Positions 16,644-27,298 of a stretch of 36,136 nt of DNA are shown piece by piece. This stretch comes from Methylococcaceae bacterium (GTDB taxonomy: Bacteria; Pseudomonadota; Gammaproteobacteria; Methylococcales; Methylomonadaceae). Made by a program: the position numbers and the translations under genes. The DNA lies in NCBI GenBank assembly GCA_028748685.1, contig JAJRDU010000154.1:1-36136 (forward strand), given 5' to 3'. Below the pieces are notes generated by a model. That model ran no database searches and was not told the origin of the DNA. It saw only the letters and a program-made list of their open reading frames with translations. The stretch's first letter is position 1, and every line of letters begins with the position of its first letter.

Positions 16644-17057
16644 TCATTCGATAAAATCGTAGACCTTATATTTATCCACCAAGGGTTTCAAGACCTGTTG
16701 AGCCACCCGCAGATACTCGGGATTTTTTAAAAAATCCTCAAACGCCTGCTGGCTTTGGTAGCTGCTGGAAATCGCCAAGTCGTACGATTCATCCAGCGCG
16801 GCACTGGCACGCCCGCGCCTTATCGCCGCCGGAATACCAATATCGTAACTCAACACGCCGGGTAAAAGGGCCAACGGCTTGCTTACCTCGATATATTGCC
16901 GGCGCACATTGTCGTCACCGGCCTGTTTCAGCCAGACTACCACCACATGATGGACCTTATGCGGCTCGGCATTCGGCTCGGCGTGAACAGTGGCGGCGCA
17001 TATAAGACTGTTTAATCCCATTAACACCGGTAAAACGATTGAATAGCGACCTATCAT
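16644..17057 (-). CDS. Exported Dabb (stress-responsive alpha/beta barrel) domain protein
   Basis: 137 residues from the ATG at 17057, which has GGAG 8 nt upstream; the longer frame from 17114 has no comparable site and would bury the signal peptide. Residues 1-27 are a signal peptide ending near VHA. The mature part is a ferredoxin-like Dabb domain: strand HHVVVVWLK, the helix with QYIEVSKPLALLPGV, strand SYDLAISSSYQ, and a C-terminal strand YKVYDFI. Dabb proteins form dimeric barrels and some bind haem or cyclic products. No catalytic residue can be named. It is divergent from xoxF, with 440 bp between the start codons, so it might share regulation with methanol oxidation. Confidence 0.75.
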   Translation of the reverse strand: MIGRYSIVLPVLMGLNSLICAATVHAEPNAEPHKVHHVVVVWLKQAGDDNVRRQYIEVSKPLALLPGVLSYDIGIPAAIRRGRASAALDESYDLAISSSYQSQQAFEDFLKNPEYLRVAQQVLKPLVDKYKVYDFIE

Positions 17058-17497
17058 GTCGTTTTTCTCCAAGAAAAAATCAATAAATTGATCAGAGAAC
17101 ATATCTGAACACAACTTGCCCAGGCATTACTAATGCGAACCGACCATTTGATCAAAAAAGGGTTCAGGCGTCATGATATTCCGCTTTCGATGCACTAAAT
17201 TTCGTTGCTGGATAATTCCATCTGGACGCCTCCGCACAATCCGTTATCGCTCCCCTTCTCGCTAAGTAACTATTTGGCTTGAAAATATTCCCAGCCCCCT
17301 TTTCATCAGACTATTTCAGGTTGACTTTTAGGAAAAAATCCTTCAATTTACGCATCTGGTGTGGCTATCCAAAGCGCTCGGCCCGTGCCGAAACCGCCCC
17401 CGTGGGCAGTCATCCAAACAGAGCTTTTAAACTAATATTAGTCTTAACAACACAAAACCGTACTCTGTCTCATCAACAGATTACCAGGAGGAAACAT
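17058..17497 (+). promoter_or_regulatory. Long upstream region of xoxF
   Basis: This 440-bp stretch has no convincing gene. It carries TTGACT at 17321-17326, a good -35 box, with only a weak -10 (TTCAAT at 17343-17348). It also has a perfect 12-bp palindrome, ACTAATATTAGT (17431-17442), that may be an operator or part of an A/T-rich -10, and a very strong ribosome site, AGGAGG (17486-17491), 6 nt from the xoxF ATG. The reading frame is open upstream from 17279, but that segment lacks a start signal. No riboswitch fold was recognised. Confidence 0.45.
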
Positions 17498-19351
17498 ATG
17501 AAGAAGCCTGTAAAAAACTGGCTGCTTGCTTCGACTGTAGCTACATTACTTGCTGCACCAACTGTCTCTACTGCAAACGACGACCTCGAAAAATTGACTA
17601 AGAACCCAGCCAACTGGGCAACTTGGGGTGGCGACTATGCAGGTACACGTTATAGCCAACTGTCGCAAATCAACGCACAAAACGTCAAAAACCTGCAACC
17701 AGCCTGGTCTTTTTCTACAGGTGTTCTGCGTGGTCACGAGGGCGGTCCATTAGTTGTTAACGGCGTTCTGTACATCCACACTCCGTTCCCTAACACTGTT
17801 TACGCGATAGACCAAAAAACCAAGGCCGTCATCTGGGAATTCACCCCAACGATGGATGCTGACGTGACTATCCCAGTGATGTGCTGCGATACCGTAAACC
17901 GCGGTCTGGCTTATGGCGACGGCAAAATCTTCCTGCAACAATCCGACACCGTTCTGACCGCTCTGGATGCCAAAACCGGTAAACGCGTGTGGAGTGTGCA
18001 AAACGGTGACCCAAAATTGGGTATGACCAACACCAACGCACCATTGGTTGTTAAAGACAAAGTCATCACCGGTATTTCCGGTGGTGAATTCGGTGTTCGC
18101 GGCTTCCTGGCTGCCTATGATATCCGTACCGGCCAATTGGCATGGAAAGGCTACAGCATGGGTCCTGACAAAGACACCCTGCTGAAACCAGGCAAATCTA
18201 CCACCTGGGAAAACGGTAAAGTGACGCCTGTTGGCGCAGACTCTGGCACCAGCACCTGGAAAGGCGACCAATGGAAAATCGGCGGCGGCACCACCTGGGG
18301 CTGGTACTCTTACGATCCTAAACTGAATCTGGTCTATTACGGTTCAGGCAACCCATCTACCTGGAACCCAGTACAACGTCCAGGCGACAACAAATGGTCC
18401 ATGTCTTTGTGGGCTCGTGACGCCGACACCGGTGAAGTTAAATGGGTTTACCAAATGACTCCACACGACGAATGGGACTACGACGGTATCAACGAAACCG
18501 TTCTGGTTGACCAAGAAGTGAAAGGCAAAATGCACAAAACCATCGTGCATTTCGACCGTAACGGCTTCGGTTACACCCTGGACCGCGAAACCGGCGAACT
18601 GTTGGTTGCCGAGAAATTCGACAAATCAGTCAACTGGGCTACCCACGTCGACATGAAAACCGGCCGTCCTGCGGTTGTGCCTGAGTTCTCTACCGAACAC
18701 CACGGTGAAGACGTCAACACCGTAGGTACTTGCCCTGCCGCGTTGGGTTCCAAAAACCAACAACCAGTTTCTTACTCTCCACAAACCGGCCTGTTCTACA
18801 TCTCGGGCAATCACTTGTGCATGGAGTACGAACCATTTGAAGTCTCTTACACAGCCGGCCAACCTTATGTAGGTGCCACGCTGTCCATGATGCCTGCCGG
18901 CGCTGACGTGCTGACTGGCAAAAAAGACGACAGCACCAACCTGGGTCAGTTCACCGCTTATGACGCTAAAACCGGCAAAATTGCTTGGTCCAACAAAGAA
19001 CAATTCTCTGTTTGGTCAGGTTCGGTTGCTACCGCCGGCGGCGTCGTATTCTACGGCACCCTGGAAGGCTATCTGAAAGCGGTCGATGCTAAAACCGGTA
19101 AAGAATTGTACAAATTCAAAACCCCATCAGGCATCATCGGCAACGTCAATACCTGGGAATTCGAAGGCAAACAATACGTTGGCGTCCTGTCAGGTATCGG
19201 TGGCTGGGCAGGTATCGGTATCGCGGCTGGTCTGGACGATGGCTCTTCATCAACCAACTCGGAAGGTCTGGGCGCGGTTGGTGCATACAGAAGCTTGAGC
19301 TCTTACACCAAATTGGGTGGTACACTGACTGTGTTCGCTCTGCCTAACTAA
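17498..19351 (+). CDS. xoxF: Lanthanide-dependent methanol dehydrogenase XoxF (PQQ)
   Basis: 617 residues from the ATG behind AGGAGG. A signal peptide ends at about residue 26 (VSTA-NDD), so the enzyme is periplasmic. It is an eight-bladed PQQ propeller that oxidises methanol to formaldehyde and reduces a cytochrome c. Adjacent Cys129-Cys130 form the PQQ-facing disulphide ring. Metal ligands expected from the family are Glu197 (GGEFG), Asn285 (SGNPSTW) and the catalytic Asp327. Asp329 two residues later (DEWDYDG) is the extra acid diagnostic for lanthanide-type XoxF, where calcium MxaF has a small residue. W-motif repeats such as DAKTGK recur. Codon choice is noticeably biased and less GC-rich than in its neighbours, as for a very highly expressed gene. 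It is followed by a strong terminator and xoxJ; no xoxG cytochrome is in the window. Confidence 0.97.
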   Translation: MKKPVKNWLLASTVATLLAAPTVSTANDDLEKLTKNPANWATWGGDYAGTRYSQLSQINAQNVKNLQPAWSFSTGVLRGHEGGPLVVNGVLYIHTPFPNTVYAIDQKTKAVIWEFTPTMDADVTIPVMCCDTVNRGLAYGDGKIFLQQSDTVLTALDAKTGKRVWSVQNGDPKLGMTNTNAPLVVKDKVITGISGGEFGVRGFLAAYDIRTGQLAWKGYSMGPDKDTLLKPGKSTTWENGKVTPVGADSGTSTWKGDQWKIGGGTTWGWYSYDPKLNLVYYGSGNPSTWNPVQRPGDNKWSMSLWARDADTGEVKWVYQMTPHDEWDYDGINETVLVDQEVKGKMHKTIVHFDRNGFGYTLDRETGELLVAEKFDKSVNWATHVDMKTGRPAVVPEFSTEHHGEDVNTVGTCPAALGSKNQQPVSYSPQTGLFYISGNHLCMEYEPFEVSYTAGQPYVGATLSMMPAGADVLTGKKDDSTNLGQFTAYDAKTGKIAWSNKEQFSVWSGSVATAGGVVFYGTLEGYLKAVDAKTGKELYKFKTPSGIIGNVNTWEFEGKQYVGVLSGIGGWAGIGIAAGLDDGSSSTNSEGLGAVGAYRSLSSYTKLGGTLTVFALPN

Positions 19352-19380
19352 GATCTAATTTTTTAGATTCAGCGTTAAGC

Positions 19381-19414
19381 AAGCCTTGGCCGAGCAATCG
19401 GCCAAGGCTTTTTT
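19381..19414 (+). terminator. Strong intrinsic terminator after xoxF
   Basis: AAGCCTTGGCCG (19381-19392) and CGGCCAAGGCTT (19399-19410) form a perfect 12-bp stem with a 6-nt loop, followed by a run of T. It lies 30 bp after the xoxF stop and 35 bp before xoxJ. It should keep most transcripts to xoxF alone and make xoxJ expression depend on read-through or its own promoter. Confidence 0.92.
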
Positions 19415-19448
19415 ATGTATAGACCAAAGCTAAAGGAAAGAAACTGCG

Positions 19449-20309
19449 ATGAAAACGATCTCGACCGCCACAAAGTTCCTGATGATGGCCAGCCTAGCAT
19501 CACCCGCCCTCACTGCCCACGCCCAGGATAAATTCAGAGTCTGCGCCGACCCACTGAATCCCCCCTACTCCACCAAGGAGCAAAGCGGCTACGAAAACAA
19601 GATCGCCGCACTGTTCGCCAAGCAATTGGGACAGGAACTGGAATACACCTGGTTACCGGAAAGAATCGGTTTTATCCGCAACACATTAAAGGCCGAGAAC
19701 GATAATGGCGAGGGTTTTAAATGCGACGTGGTGATGGGCGTGCCGGCTGGTTACGATCTGACCGATACCACCAAACCCTATTTTCATTCGACCTACGTAT
19801 TATTAATCGCAAAGGGCCGCGGTTGGGACGACATAAAAGACAGTACTCAACTAGCCAGTCTACCCTTGGACAAACAGGAAAAGCTGAAAATAGCCATGTT
19901 CGACCGCGGACCGGGTACCGAATGGCTACAGAAAAACGGCTTGCTGGAATACGGCGTTCCTTACCAAAGCATGACTGGCGATAACGAACACAATATTGCC
20001 ATGCAAATCGAACAAGACTTGCGGGCCGGCAAAATCGACATGGTGATACTGTGGGGACCGATGGCGGGTTATGTGCAATCGCAAAGCTCGAAAAACAGCT
20101 ATATCGCGATTCCGATGCAATCCTCGCCAGACATGAAATTCGATTTTTCGATTGCGATGGGTATCCGCCAAGGCGACGAGAAGAGGAAACAACAATTGAA
20201 TGATTTGATAGCCAAGAATCTGGACAAGATTCAAGCCATCGTAGCCGGTTACGACATCCCTTTGCTGCCGATTCCAGCTCAAACCATCAAAAAGGATGAC
20301 GACGATTAA
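19449..20309 (+). CDS. xoxJ: XoxJ, periplasmic binding-protein-like partner of XoxF
   Basis: 286 residues with a signal peptide (cleavage near AHA-QD, about residue 26). The fold is that of a family 3 solute-binding protein: FRVCADPLNPPYS opening strand, the LGQELEYTWLP hinge segment, CDVVMGVPAGYD, and a second-domain entry LKIAMFDRGPGTEW. The family is annotated as quinoprotein dehydrogenase-associated, and XoxJ is thought to help XoxF mature or load its cofactor in the periplasm. Cys residues in VCAD and KCDV may form a disulphide. A GGAAAG site precedes the ATG. The short gap with a terminator after xoxF suggests lower, read-through expression, which suits a chaperone-like partner. The tail ends in a run of Asp (DDDD), possibly cation binding. 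Confidence 0.88.
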   Translation: MKTISTATKFLMMASLASPALTAHAQDKFRVCADPLNPPYSTKEQSGYENKIAALFAKQLGQELEYTWLPERIGFIRNTLKAENDNGEGFKCDVVMGVPAGYDLTDTTKPYFHSTYVLLIAKGRGWDDIKDSTQLASLPLDKQEKLKIAMFDRGPGTEWLQKNGLLEYGVPYQSMTGDNEHNIAMQIEQDLRAGKIDMVILWGPMAGYVQSQSSKNSYIAIPMQSSPDMKFDFSIAMGIRQGDEKRKQQLNDLIAKNLDKIQAIVAGYDIPLLPIPAQTIKKDDDD

Positions 20310-20469
20310 GCCGGCTCTTGGGTTACGCCAACGTACCAGCCGGACGCAATTTATAGCTATCGATCTTCAAATTTCGTTTTTTGATTTTGGCTTTTAAGAC
20401 AGTCTCAGCAAGAGAGGTGGTAGGAACGAACGCCTCCACTCACCACTTTCTACTCGCCACTCCCCATCT

Positions 20470-21942
20470 TTACCTGTCAAACATCCGTATCAGATGCGAC
20501 AGATAATCGACTTTGTCGCCGGTCAACTGCGACCAGTCGAAACGCCAGCCCCAATTGCCCTCTACGGTACCCGGCGTGTTCATTCTGTCCGCGGACCCCA
20601 GCCTCAAAACGTCCTGCATCGGAATAACCGCCAGATTGGCGACCGATGCCATCGCCGCATAAATCAAGACATTGGGCATGGGCATGCTGGACCAGCCCAG
20701 GTAATCATAAATACGCTGTTTTTCAACGTCGTTCAAATGTTCGAACCAGCCCAGAGTGGTATCGTTATCGTGAGTACCGGTGTAAACGACACAGTTATGC
20801 GGGTAGTTCATCGGCAAATAAGGGTTCGCGTTATTGCCGTCAAACGCGAATTGCAGGATTTTCATGCCCGGCAAATCGAAATCATCACGTAGGGCTTCGA
20901 CCTCTTCGGTAATGATGCCCAGATCCTCGGCAACCAATGACAATGCCGGAAATGTTTTCTGAATCGCCTGCAGCAACTCGCGTCCCGGCGCCCTGACCCA
21001 TTTACCGTTAATCGCGGTATCTTCACTGGCCGGAATTTCCCAGGCGGCTTCAAGCCCCCTGAAATGATCGATCCTGAGGATATCGAACATTTCATATTGG
21101 CTATCGAGTCTATCCAGCCACCATTGGAAGCCGGTTTTTTGCAGATAATCCCAATCATAGTGAGGATTGCCCCAGCGCTGCCCGCTTTCCGAAAAATAAT
21201 CCGGCGGCACCCCCGCCACCACTTCCATCTCGCCGGCCTGGTTCAACTTGAAAACCTGCCGATTGGCCCAGGCATCCGCACTGTCATAGGAAACAAAAAT
21301 CGGAATGTCGCCAAACAGCAAAACCCCTTGTTTCCCGGCATGCGCCTTCAACTCGTGCCACTGCCGAAAAAACACATATTGCTCAAACTTGATACCGTCG
21401 AGCACCTCCGCCAACAAATGCCGCGCTTCCTTTAGCGCATCCGCATCTCTTTGTTTCAGCGCTTCCGGCCAATGGTTCCAACTTCGGTGGGCAAAAACAT
21501 TTCTCAAGGCGATGAACAGCGCAAAATCATCCAACCAGCTCGACTTATCCTGGCAAAACTGTTGAAAATCCTTGAGTTCGGCGGCATCGGCCTGAGACTT
21601 AAAGCCGTAAAAAGCCTTACCGAGCATGCAACTTTTACCGGCCTCGCGGCTTGAATCGCACTCGGCGCAACGCTCATGACTGGACAGCCAGCCCTTTTCC
21701 ACCAGCCAGTCGAGGCTGATCAGCGCCGGATTTCCGGCATGCGCGGACAGACATTGATACGGTGAGCCATCACCGTGCGGCATGCCCAGAGGCAAGGTCT
21801 GCCATACGCTGACCCCGGCATCGTGCAAAAAATTTATAAAATTATAAGCTTCTCGGCCTAAATCGCCGCACTCTCCTCGGCCCGGCAAAGAAGTAATATG
21901 CAGCAACACACCCGCGCGGCGTTTATCCAAGAGAGAACTCAT
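20470..21942 (-). CDS. malQ: 4-alpha-glucanotransferase (amylomaltase)
   Basis: 490 residues, a GH77 enzyme that transfers alpha-1,4-glucan segments between malto-oligosaccharides. Family signs are the N-terminal RAGVLLHITSLPG, the SPYQCLSAHAGNP loop, the nucleophile region ILRIDHFRGLEAAWEIPA, the acid region SLVAEDLGIIT and the third acid in YTGTHDNDTTLGW. The C-terminal NTPGTVEGNWGWR is also conserved. It is the last gene of a minus-strand run glgC-GH57-malQ and starts 18 bp after the GH57 stop. In glycogen breakdown it lengthens short maltodextrins so that phosphorylase can use them; no phosphorylase gene lies in the window. Confidence 0.96.
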   Translation of the reverse strand: MSSLLDKRRAGVLLHITSLPGRGECGDLGREAYNFINFLHDAGVSVWQTLPLGMPHGDGSPYQCLSAHAGNPALISLDWLVEKGWLSSHERCAECDSSREAGKSCMLGKAFYGFKSQADAAELKDFQQFCQDKSSWLDDFALFIALRNVFAHRSWNHWPEALKQRDADALKEARHLLAEVLDGIKFEQYVFFRQWHELKAHAGKQGVLLFGDIPIFVSYDSADAWANRQVFKLNQAGEMEVVAGVPPDYFSESGQRWGNPHYDWDYLQKTGFQWWLDRLDSQYEMFDILRIDHFRGLEAAWEIPASEDTAINGKWVRAPGRELLQAIQKTFPALSLVAEDLGIITEEVEALRDDFDLPGMKILQFAFDGNNANPYLPMNYPHNCVVYTGTHDNDTTLGWFEHLNDVEKQRIYDYLGWSSMPMPNVLIYAAMASVANLAVIPMQDVLRLGSADRMNTPGTVEGNWGWRFDWSQLTGDKVDYLSHLIRMFDR

Positions 21943-21960
21943 GTATACCTATGAAATAAA

Positions 21961-23646
21961 TTAAATTGCGTTGCCGCGCCTCATAGCCCCGCCCATAACC
22001 GGAAATCCCGACCCCTGAGTAAAGGATAGGGCAAGATAGGCCGGCGGTTCTTCGCCTAGCAGCCGATAAAGATTGCTCAGGTTCAAGCGGTATTGTTTCT
22101 CGAAATCACTGACCGCTTCGCCGGGATTGTAATCGCCAAACCACCAGAACCAATCGGAACCTTCGCAAACCGCCAATTGCATCTCGGCGGCAGCCAGTTG
22201 CTGATCGGAAATATTACCCTGCGCCACGACCTTGTCAAAAACGATTTTGACGTCGCCCAACATATCCCAGCCGCAGTTCTTATCGGCATCGCCGATCCAG
22301 GTTGAGAAGGTACCATAAACCCAACTACCCGCAACCAATCTGGATAATGTAGTCACCTCCGCCCCATTATCGAGACATTCCGAGAAGGTCGTCAGCTCAA
22401 TCCGGGGATGCTCACTCAGGCGTTTGTACAAGGCACTGAGAAAATGGTAACCGTTGTCCGGGAAGTACTCCCAGGCATTTTCGCCATCCATGATGATAGA
22501 CACAATAGGTGGCTGTTTTTCAAGGTTGGCGATATTTTCCAGATGCTGGATCAGATCCGCCACCGCATCGTCGGCATGCCATTTCGAATATTCGAAGCCA
22601 ATCAGGTCCGACAAGCCGTCGTCCCGAAAAAAACAGGCAACGTCGGCGGTCTGCAATTTAAAGGGATGATGAACACTGGTAGTCGCGGCCATCGCCGAGG
22701 CATGCACGCTATTATGCAGCACATTGCCGCCGCTGGCCGTCCATTTGAAACCGAAGTCCGATAGAATCCGCAAGGTTTGTTCACTGATGCTGCCTTCCGA
22801 CGGCCAACAACCTCGCGGCTCGAAACCGAAAAAATGCCGAAAAGTCTCGACGCCTTTCCGCAAATGCCAGCGGACACGCTCTTCGCCACCGGGATAAGCC
22901 GCCAGCATCGGCAGCATCGCACCCGGCATGGCTTCATGCGCGCTGTTAATCTCTAGCATCAGTGGCATGATGGGGTGGGCATAGGGCGTAACTGAAAGTT
23001 CGATACGGCCTTTTCGGGCCAAGGACTTGTAACGGTAAAGCACTTTCGACAGCAGATCACCGATGATTTCGACGACTTCAATTCGGTCATGCAGCGTGAA
23101 GTTATTGCCTTTTTCTATCAACCTGCTGACACGGAAGTCGGTCAGCTTAACCGTCTCGCCCATCCAGATCAGGTGGTACCACACCAAAATATCCGAGATG
23201 AACTGCGAGTTGACGTAGTTGATTGCATCCTGATGGCCTTTGAGCCAATCGGCCATTTCGATCAACTTCCGAAACGCCGGATAGCGGTTGATTTGTCTTT
23301 CCCGATTGGCTTTCTTGCAATCCCTGAGCAATTTCAAGCGTTTTTCCGGGTCGGCCGACACCGAAGGCTCAACCAAGGCAGACAACAAGGGATCTTTTAT
23401 CGCGATGCGATCATGCAGGTAACCTGTGACCTGATTGGAATAATCCTCGATCTGTTCGAGTAGTATCGGCGCGAAATTGACGACCGCCCTGGCTTCCGGC
23501 ACCGCTTCCAGATGCGCCACCATGTCGACATAATCCTTGATGACATGCAAATAGGTCCACGGCAACTTGAATTCGCCATTATTCCTGTCCCGATATTCCG
23601 GCTGGTGCATGTGCCAACACAGCACCAGCTTCAATTTACCGGACAT
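21961..23646 (-). CDS. GH57 family alpha-glucan hydrolase/transferase
   Basis: 561 residues starting [14 protein letters not shown], the typical GH57 opening with its HQP motif. Other family regions are [27 protein letters not shown] with the likely nucleophile Glu, and [17 protein letters not shown] with the likely acid Asp. A C-terminal segment [12 protein letters not shown] and FWWFGDYN is usual in the alpha-amylase-like branch. GH57 contains amylases, branching enzymes and amylopullulanases; the sequence alone does not tell which. The start codon lies inside the end of glgC (11-nt overlap), so it is translationally coupled to glycogen synthesis. It probably trims or rearranges glycogen. 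It has no signal peptide and acts in the cytoplasm. Confidence 0.9.
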   Translation of the reverse strand: MSGKLKLVLCWHMHQPEYRDRNNGEFKLPWTYLHVIKDYVDMVAHLEAVPEARAVVNFAPILLEQIEDYSNQVTGYLHDRIAIKDPLLSALVEPSVSADPEKRLKLLRDCKKANRERQINRYPAFRKLIEMADWLKGHQDAINYVNSQFISDILVWYHLIWMGETVKLTDFRVSRLIEKGNNFTLHDRIEVVEIIGDLLSKVLYRYKSLARKGRIELSVTPYAHPIMPLMLEINSAHEAMPGAMLPMLAAYPGGEERVRWHLRKGVETFRHFFGFEPRGCWPSEGSISEQTLRILSDFGFKWTASGGNVLHNSVHASAMAATTSVHHPFKLQTADVACFFRDDGLSDLIGFEYSKWHADDAVADLIQHLENIANLEKQPPIVSIIMDGENAWEYFPDNGYHFLSALYKRLSEHPRIELTTFSECLDNGAEVTTLSRLVAGSWVYGTFSTWIGDADKNCGWDMLGDVKIVFDKVVAQGNISDQQLAAAEMQLAVCEGSDWFWWFGDYNPGEAVSDFEKQYRLNLSNLYRLLGEEPPAYLALSFTQGSGFPVMGGAMRRGNAI

Positions 23647-24916
23647 AATGCCGTCTTTGCCCCAGCATATCGGAAGTGACCAATACCACGCCTCCTGCGC
23701 TCACGTAAAAACGTTTTTCGTCGTCGGCCTTATCCTCGCCGATGATGGTGCCTTCGGGAACCTGGCAGCCTTTTTCGATAATCGCCTTGGTTATCCGGCA
23801 ATGCCTACCAATGTTCACGTCCGGCATCACCACGGAATCTTGCACCGTGCTATAGGAATTAACCCTAACTTGCGAAAACAGCAACGAGTGCCTGACGGTG
23901 GCACCGGAAATCACGCAGCCGCCGGATACCATGGAGTCGATCGCCTGACCTCTTCTATCGTCGTCATCGAAAACAAACTTGGCTGGCGGGGTTTGCGACT
24001 GATAGGTCCAGATCGGCCAGGTGTTATCGTACAGATTAAGGTCGGGCTTAACTCCGATCAATTCCATATTGGCCGCCCAATAGGCATCGATGGTTCCCAC
24101 ATCGCGCCAGTAGCTTTGTTGACCGCTTTGCAAATCCAAAAATGGATAGGCATTGACCCGGTACTTATCGATGACCGACGGAATGATGTCCTTACCGAAA
24201 TCGCGATGGGAGCCTGGCATGTCGGCATCCTTGATCAGTTGTTCGAACAGGAATGGGGCATTAAATACATAGATACCCATCGATGCCAACGCGGTCGTCT
24301 CACTACCCGGCATCTTCGGCGGATTGGCCGGCTTTTCGACGAAGGCCCTGACCCGCCGGTTATCGTCCACATGCATCACGCCGAATTCCTTGGCGTCCGC
24401 CAGAGGCACCTCGATACAGCCTATGGTCAAATCGGCATCATTGGCGACATGGTCCGCCAGCATCGCCGCATAATCCATTTTGTAAATGTGGTCGCCGGCC
24501 AGTACCAAGATAAACTCGGGATTGCGAGCCCGCAAAATGTCGATATTCTGATAGATGGCATCGGCGGTACCCTGGTACCAGGAGTGTTCGTCATGGCGTT
24601 GCTGGGCCGGCATCAAATCCACATACTCGCCGAATTCGCCGCGCAGGAATCCCCAGCCTTGCTGGATGTGCCTGATCAGTGAATCGGCCTTGTATTGGGT
24701 CAAGACCCCTATTTTGCGGATATCGGAATTGATGCAGTTGGACAAGGGAAAATCGATGATGCGAAACTTGCCGCCGAACGGCACCGCCGGCTTGGCGCGC
24801 CAGTCGGTCATATGCTTGAGTCTCGAACCGCGTCCGCCGGCTAAAATCAGGGCAATGGTGTTACGGGTAAGCTCATTGATCCTTCTCTGCTTATTTTTTG
24901 AGTCCACGACTGTCAT
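23636..24916 (-). CDS. glgC: Glucose-1-phosphate adenylyltransferase (ADP-glucose pyrophosphorylase)
   Basis: 426 residues. It makes ADP-glucose from ATP and glucose 1-phosphate, the committed step of bacterial glycogen synthesis. The nucleotide loop is [14 protein letters not shown] with [21 protein letters not shown] following; the SWYQGTADA and [10 protein letters not shown] segments and FVEKP complete the sugar-binding site. The C-terminal part (about 300-426) is a left-handed beta-helix that normally carries allosteric sites. A GGAAGGGG ribosome site precedes the ATG at 24916. It is divergent from glgB at 25121 across 204 bp, which likely holds promoters for both arms, though I could not fix clear -35/-10 pairs there. 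Confidence 0.97.
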   Translation of the reverse strand: MTVVDSKNKQRRINELTRNTIALILAGGRGSRLKHMTDWRAKPAVPFGGKFRIIDFPLSNCINSDIRKIGVLTQYKADSLIRHIQQGWGFLRGEFGEYVDLMPAQQRHDEHSWYQGTADAIYQNIDILRARNPEFILVLAGDHIYKMDYAAMLADHVANDADLTIGCIEVPLADAKEFGVMHVDDNRRVRAFVEKPANPPKMPGSETTALASMGIYVFNAPFLFEQLIKDADMPGSHRDFGKDIIPSVIDKYRVNAYPFLDLQSGQQSYWRDVGTIDAYWAANMELIGVKPDLNLYDNTWPIWTYQSQTPPAKFVFDDDDRRGQAIDSMVSGGCVISGATVRHSLLFSQVRVNSYSTVQDSVVMPDVNIGRHCRITKAIIEKGCQVPEGTIIGEDKADDEKRFYVSAGGVVLVTSDMLGQRRHYVR

Positions 24917-25120
24917 TATTATCCCCTTCCAATGAATTGTAATCGCTGCCGAAAAGCTGCTCTCGGCGGATTTGTATCTAGTTTCGCTTGCCGCCTCGGG
25001 CCATTATCGTTACTCTTCACCGAAAAGTAAAAATCAAGCGGTTCAATGCTACGAATCGGATTATTTATAGATTACCGACTCTTTCCAAAAACAAACTCAC
25101 TATAACTGAGGCGCTATAAA

Positions 25121-27298
25121 ATGAACAAGCCAAGCAAAAAAAACACGCTTGATTCGAACATCGTAAAAATTATCGAGGCCAAACATCACGACCCTTTTTC
25201 CGTTCTCGGCCGCCATAGCCAAGGCAATAAAACCGTCATCAGGGCCTTTCTGCCGTATGCGGAAACCGTAAGGATAGGCGCCGACGGCCCGGTAATGCAG
25301 CGCATCACCGGCACCGATGCCTTTGAATATTATCCGGAAAAAGAAGAAATACCTACCCATTACCAATTATGCTGGACCGACAAGGATGGTCACGCCCATC
25401 AAGATTACGACCCTTACACCTTTGGCGCCGTATTACCGGAGTTCGATCAACATTTGTTCGCCGAGGGCCGGCACTGGCACATCTATCAAAAACTCGGTTC
25501 GCATCTGCATAATATCGACGGCATAGACGGTGTCTACTTCGCGGTATGGGCGCCGAATGCCCAACGGGTCAGCGTGGTCGGCGACTTCAATCGCTGGGAC
25601 GGCCGCACCCATCCGATGCGCAACCTCGGCGGCAGCGGTATCTGGGAAATTTTCATTCCCGGCCTGACCACCGGCTGTCTTTACAAATACGAGATCATCA
25701 ATCGCCACAGCGACGAATTACTGGTCAAGACCGACCCTTACGGACAACAATTCGAATTCCGTCCGCAAACTGCGGCGATCGTGATCGAGGAAGACCGCTA
25801 CCAATGGCTGGACAGCCTATGGATGGAGCAAAGGCCAAAACATAACTGGCTGCACGAACCGATGTCGATCTACGAGGTGCATCTAGGCTCTTGGCAACGC
25901 GACAGTCGCGGCAACTTCCTCAATTACCGAGAACTGGCCGTGCAGCTGGTCGATTACGTCAAGGAAATGGGCTTCACGCATATCGAGTTGTTGCCGATTA
26001 CGGAACATCCGCTCGACGTCTCCTGGGGCTACCAGACCACAGGCTATTTTGCGCCTACCAGCCGCCACGGTACCCCCGACGACTTCCGCTATTTCGTCGA
26101 CACCTGTCATCAGAACGGCATCGGCGTATTGCTGGACTGGGTGCCCGCGCACTTTCCCAAGGACAACTTTGCATTGGCGCGCTTCGACGGCACCCCGCTC
26201 TATGAACACGAAGATCCGCGCAAGGGCGAACACCGCGATTGGGGAACCTTGATCTACAACTACAACCGCAACGAAGTGAAAAACTTCCTGCTCGCCAGCG
26301 CCTTCTTCTGGCTCGAGGAATTCCACTTAGACGGCCTCAGGGTCGATGCCGTGGCTTCGATGTTATATCTCGATTATTCGCGAGACGCCAACGACTGGAT
26401 ACCCAATATGTACGGCGGCAACGAAAATCTGGAGGCCATAGACTTCCTGCGCCACATGAACGCGGTCACCCACGAACAGCATCCCGGCACCGTGATCATG
26501 GCCGAGGAATCCACGTCCTGGCCGCAGGTGACCCGCCCGACCTGGACCGGCGGGCTGGGCTTCTCGATGAAATGGAACATGGGCTGGATGCACGACATCC
26601 TCTGCTACATGAAGGAAGAGCCCATCCATCGCTCCTACCATCATGACCAACTGACCTTCGGCATGCTTTACGCGTTTACCGAAAACTTCATCCTGCCGTT
26701 CTCCCACGACGAAGTGGTGCACGGCAAACAGTCGCTGCTCAACAAAATGCCCGGCGACGAATGGCAGCGTTTCGCCAACCTACGCCTGCTCTATACCCTG
26801 ATGTTCACCTATCCGGGCAAGAAACTGTTGTTCATGGGCTGCGAATTCGGCCAGGGTACGGAATGGAGCGTGAACCGGGTTCTGGACTGGTATGTGCTGG
26901 ATTATGCGCATCATCGAGGCGTGCAAACCCTGGTCAAGGATCTCAATAAGTTGTACAAGACACATTCCTCGCTATACCACTATGATTTCGACCATCACGG
27001 TTTCGAATGGATAGACTGCCACGACGTCCAACAATCCATCATCAGTTACCGCCGCAAATCGGCCCACGAGGATTTGATCGTGATTCTGAATTTCACGCCG
27101 GTCCCCCGCGAAGGCTACCGCATCGGCGTTCCCGACGAAGGCACCTACCATGAAATTTTCAACTCCGACTCCCATTATTACGACGGCAGCAATGTCGGCA
27201 ATGGCTACGTGGCGTCGGAACCGCAACCCTGGATGAACCTGCCGCACTCCGTGACGGTCAACCTACCGCCCTTGGCCGGCATCATCCTGAAAATGTAA
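25121..27298 (+). CDS. glgB: 1,4-alpha-glucan branching enzyme (GH13)
   Basis: 725 residues, full length for the long GlgB type with two N-terminal sandwich domains. Residues about 20-110 form the first (DPFSVLGRH opening) and about 125-215 a CBM48 module ([21 protein letters not shown]). The GH13 barrel holds the nucleophile Asp409 (LRVDAVASM), the acid Glu462 (MAEEST) and Asp530 (FSHDEVVHG), with spacings identical to those of E. coli GlgB (405, 458, 526). The enzyme cuts alpha-1,4 chains and rejoins them as alpha-1,6 branches. A GAGG site lies upstream of the ATG. It heads the plus-strand arm with glgA, separated from it by a 351-bp repeat region. Confidence 0.97.
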   Translation: MNKPSKKNTLDSNIVKIIEAKHHDPFSVLGRHSQGNKTVIRAFLPYAETVRIGADGPVMQRITGTDAFEYYPEKEEIPTHYQLCWTDKDGHAHQDYDPYTFGAVLPEFDQHLFAEGRHWHIYQKLGSHLHNIDGIDGVYFAVWAPNAQRVSVVGDFNRWDGRTHPMRNLGGSGIWEIFIPGLTTGCLYKYEIINRHSDELLVKTDPYGQQFEFRPQTAAIVIEEDRYQWLDSLWMEQRPKHNWLHEPMSIYEVHLGSWQRDSRGNFLNYRELAVQLVDYVKEMGFTHIELLPITEHPLDVSWGYQTTGYFAPTSRHGTPDDFRYFVDTCHQNGIGVLLDWVPAHFPKDNFALARFDGTPLYEHEDPRKGEHRDWGTLIYNYNRNEVKNFLLASAFFWLEEFHLDGLRVDAVASMLYLDYSRDANDWIPNMYGGNENLEAIDFLRHMNAVTHEQHPGTVIMAEESTSWPQVTRPTWTGGLGFSMKWNMGWMHDILCYMKEEPIHRSYHHDQLTFGMLYAFTENFILPFSHDEVVHGKQSLLNKMPGDEWQRFANLRLLYTLMFTYPGKKLLFMGCEFGQGTEWSVNRVLDWYVLDYAHHRGVQTLVKDLNKLYKTHSSLYHYDFDHHGFEWIDCHDVQQSIISYRRKSAHEDLIVILNFTPVPREGYRIGVPDEGTYHEIFNSDSHYYDGSNVGNGYVASEPQPWMNLPHSVTVNLPPLAGIILKM

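Noticed and set aside
17279-17497. N-terminal extension of xoxF by 73 codons
   Set aside because: The ATG at 17498 has AGGAGG at ideal spacing and begins a normal signal peptide; the extension would place that signal inside the protein.
23567-24682. 371-codon plus-strand frame opposite glgC and GH57
   Set aside because: It lies wholly opposite two certain genes; in GC-rich DNA the opposite strand often stays open. Its product shows no domain.
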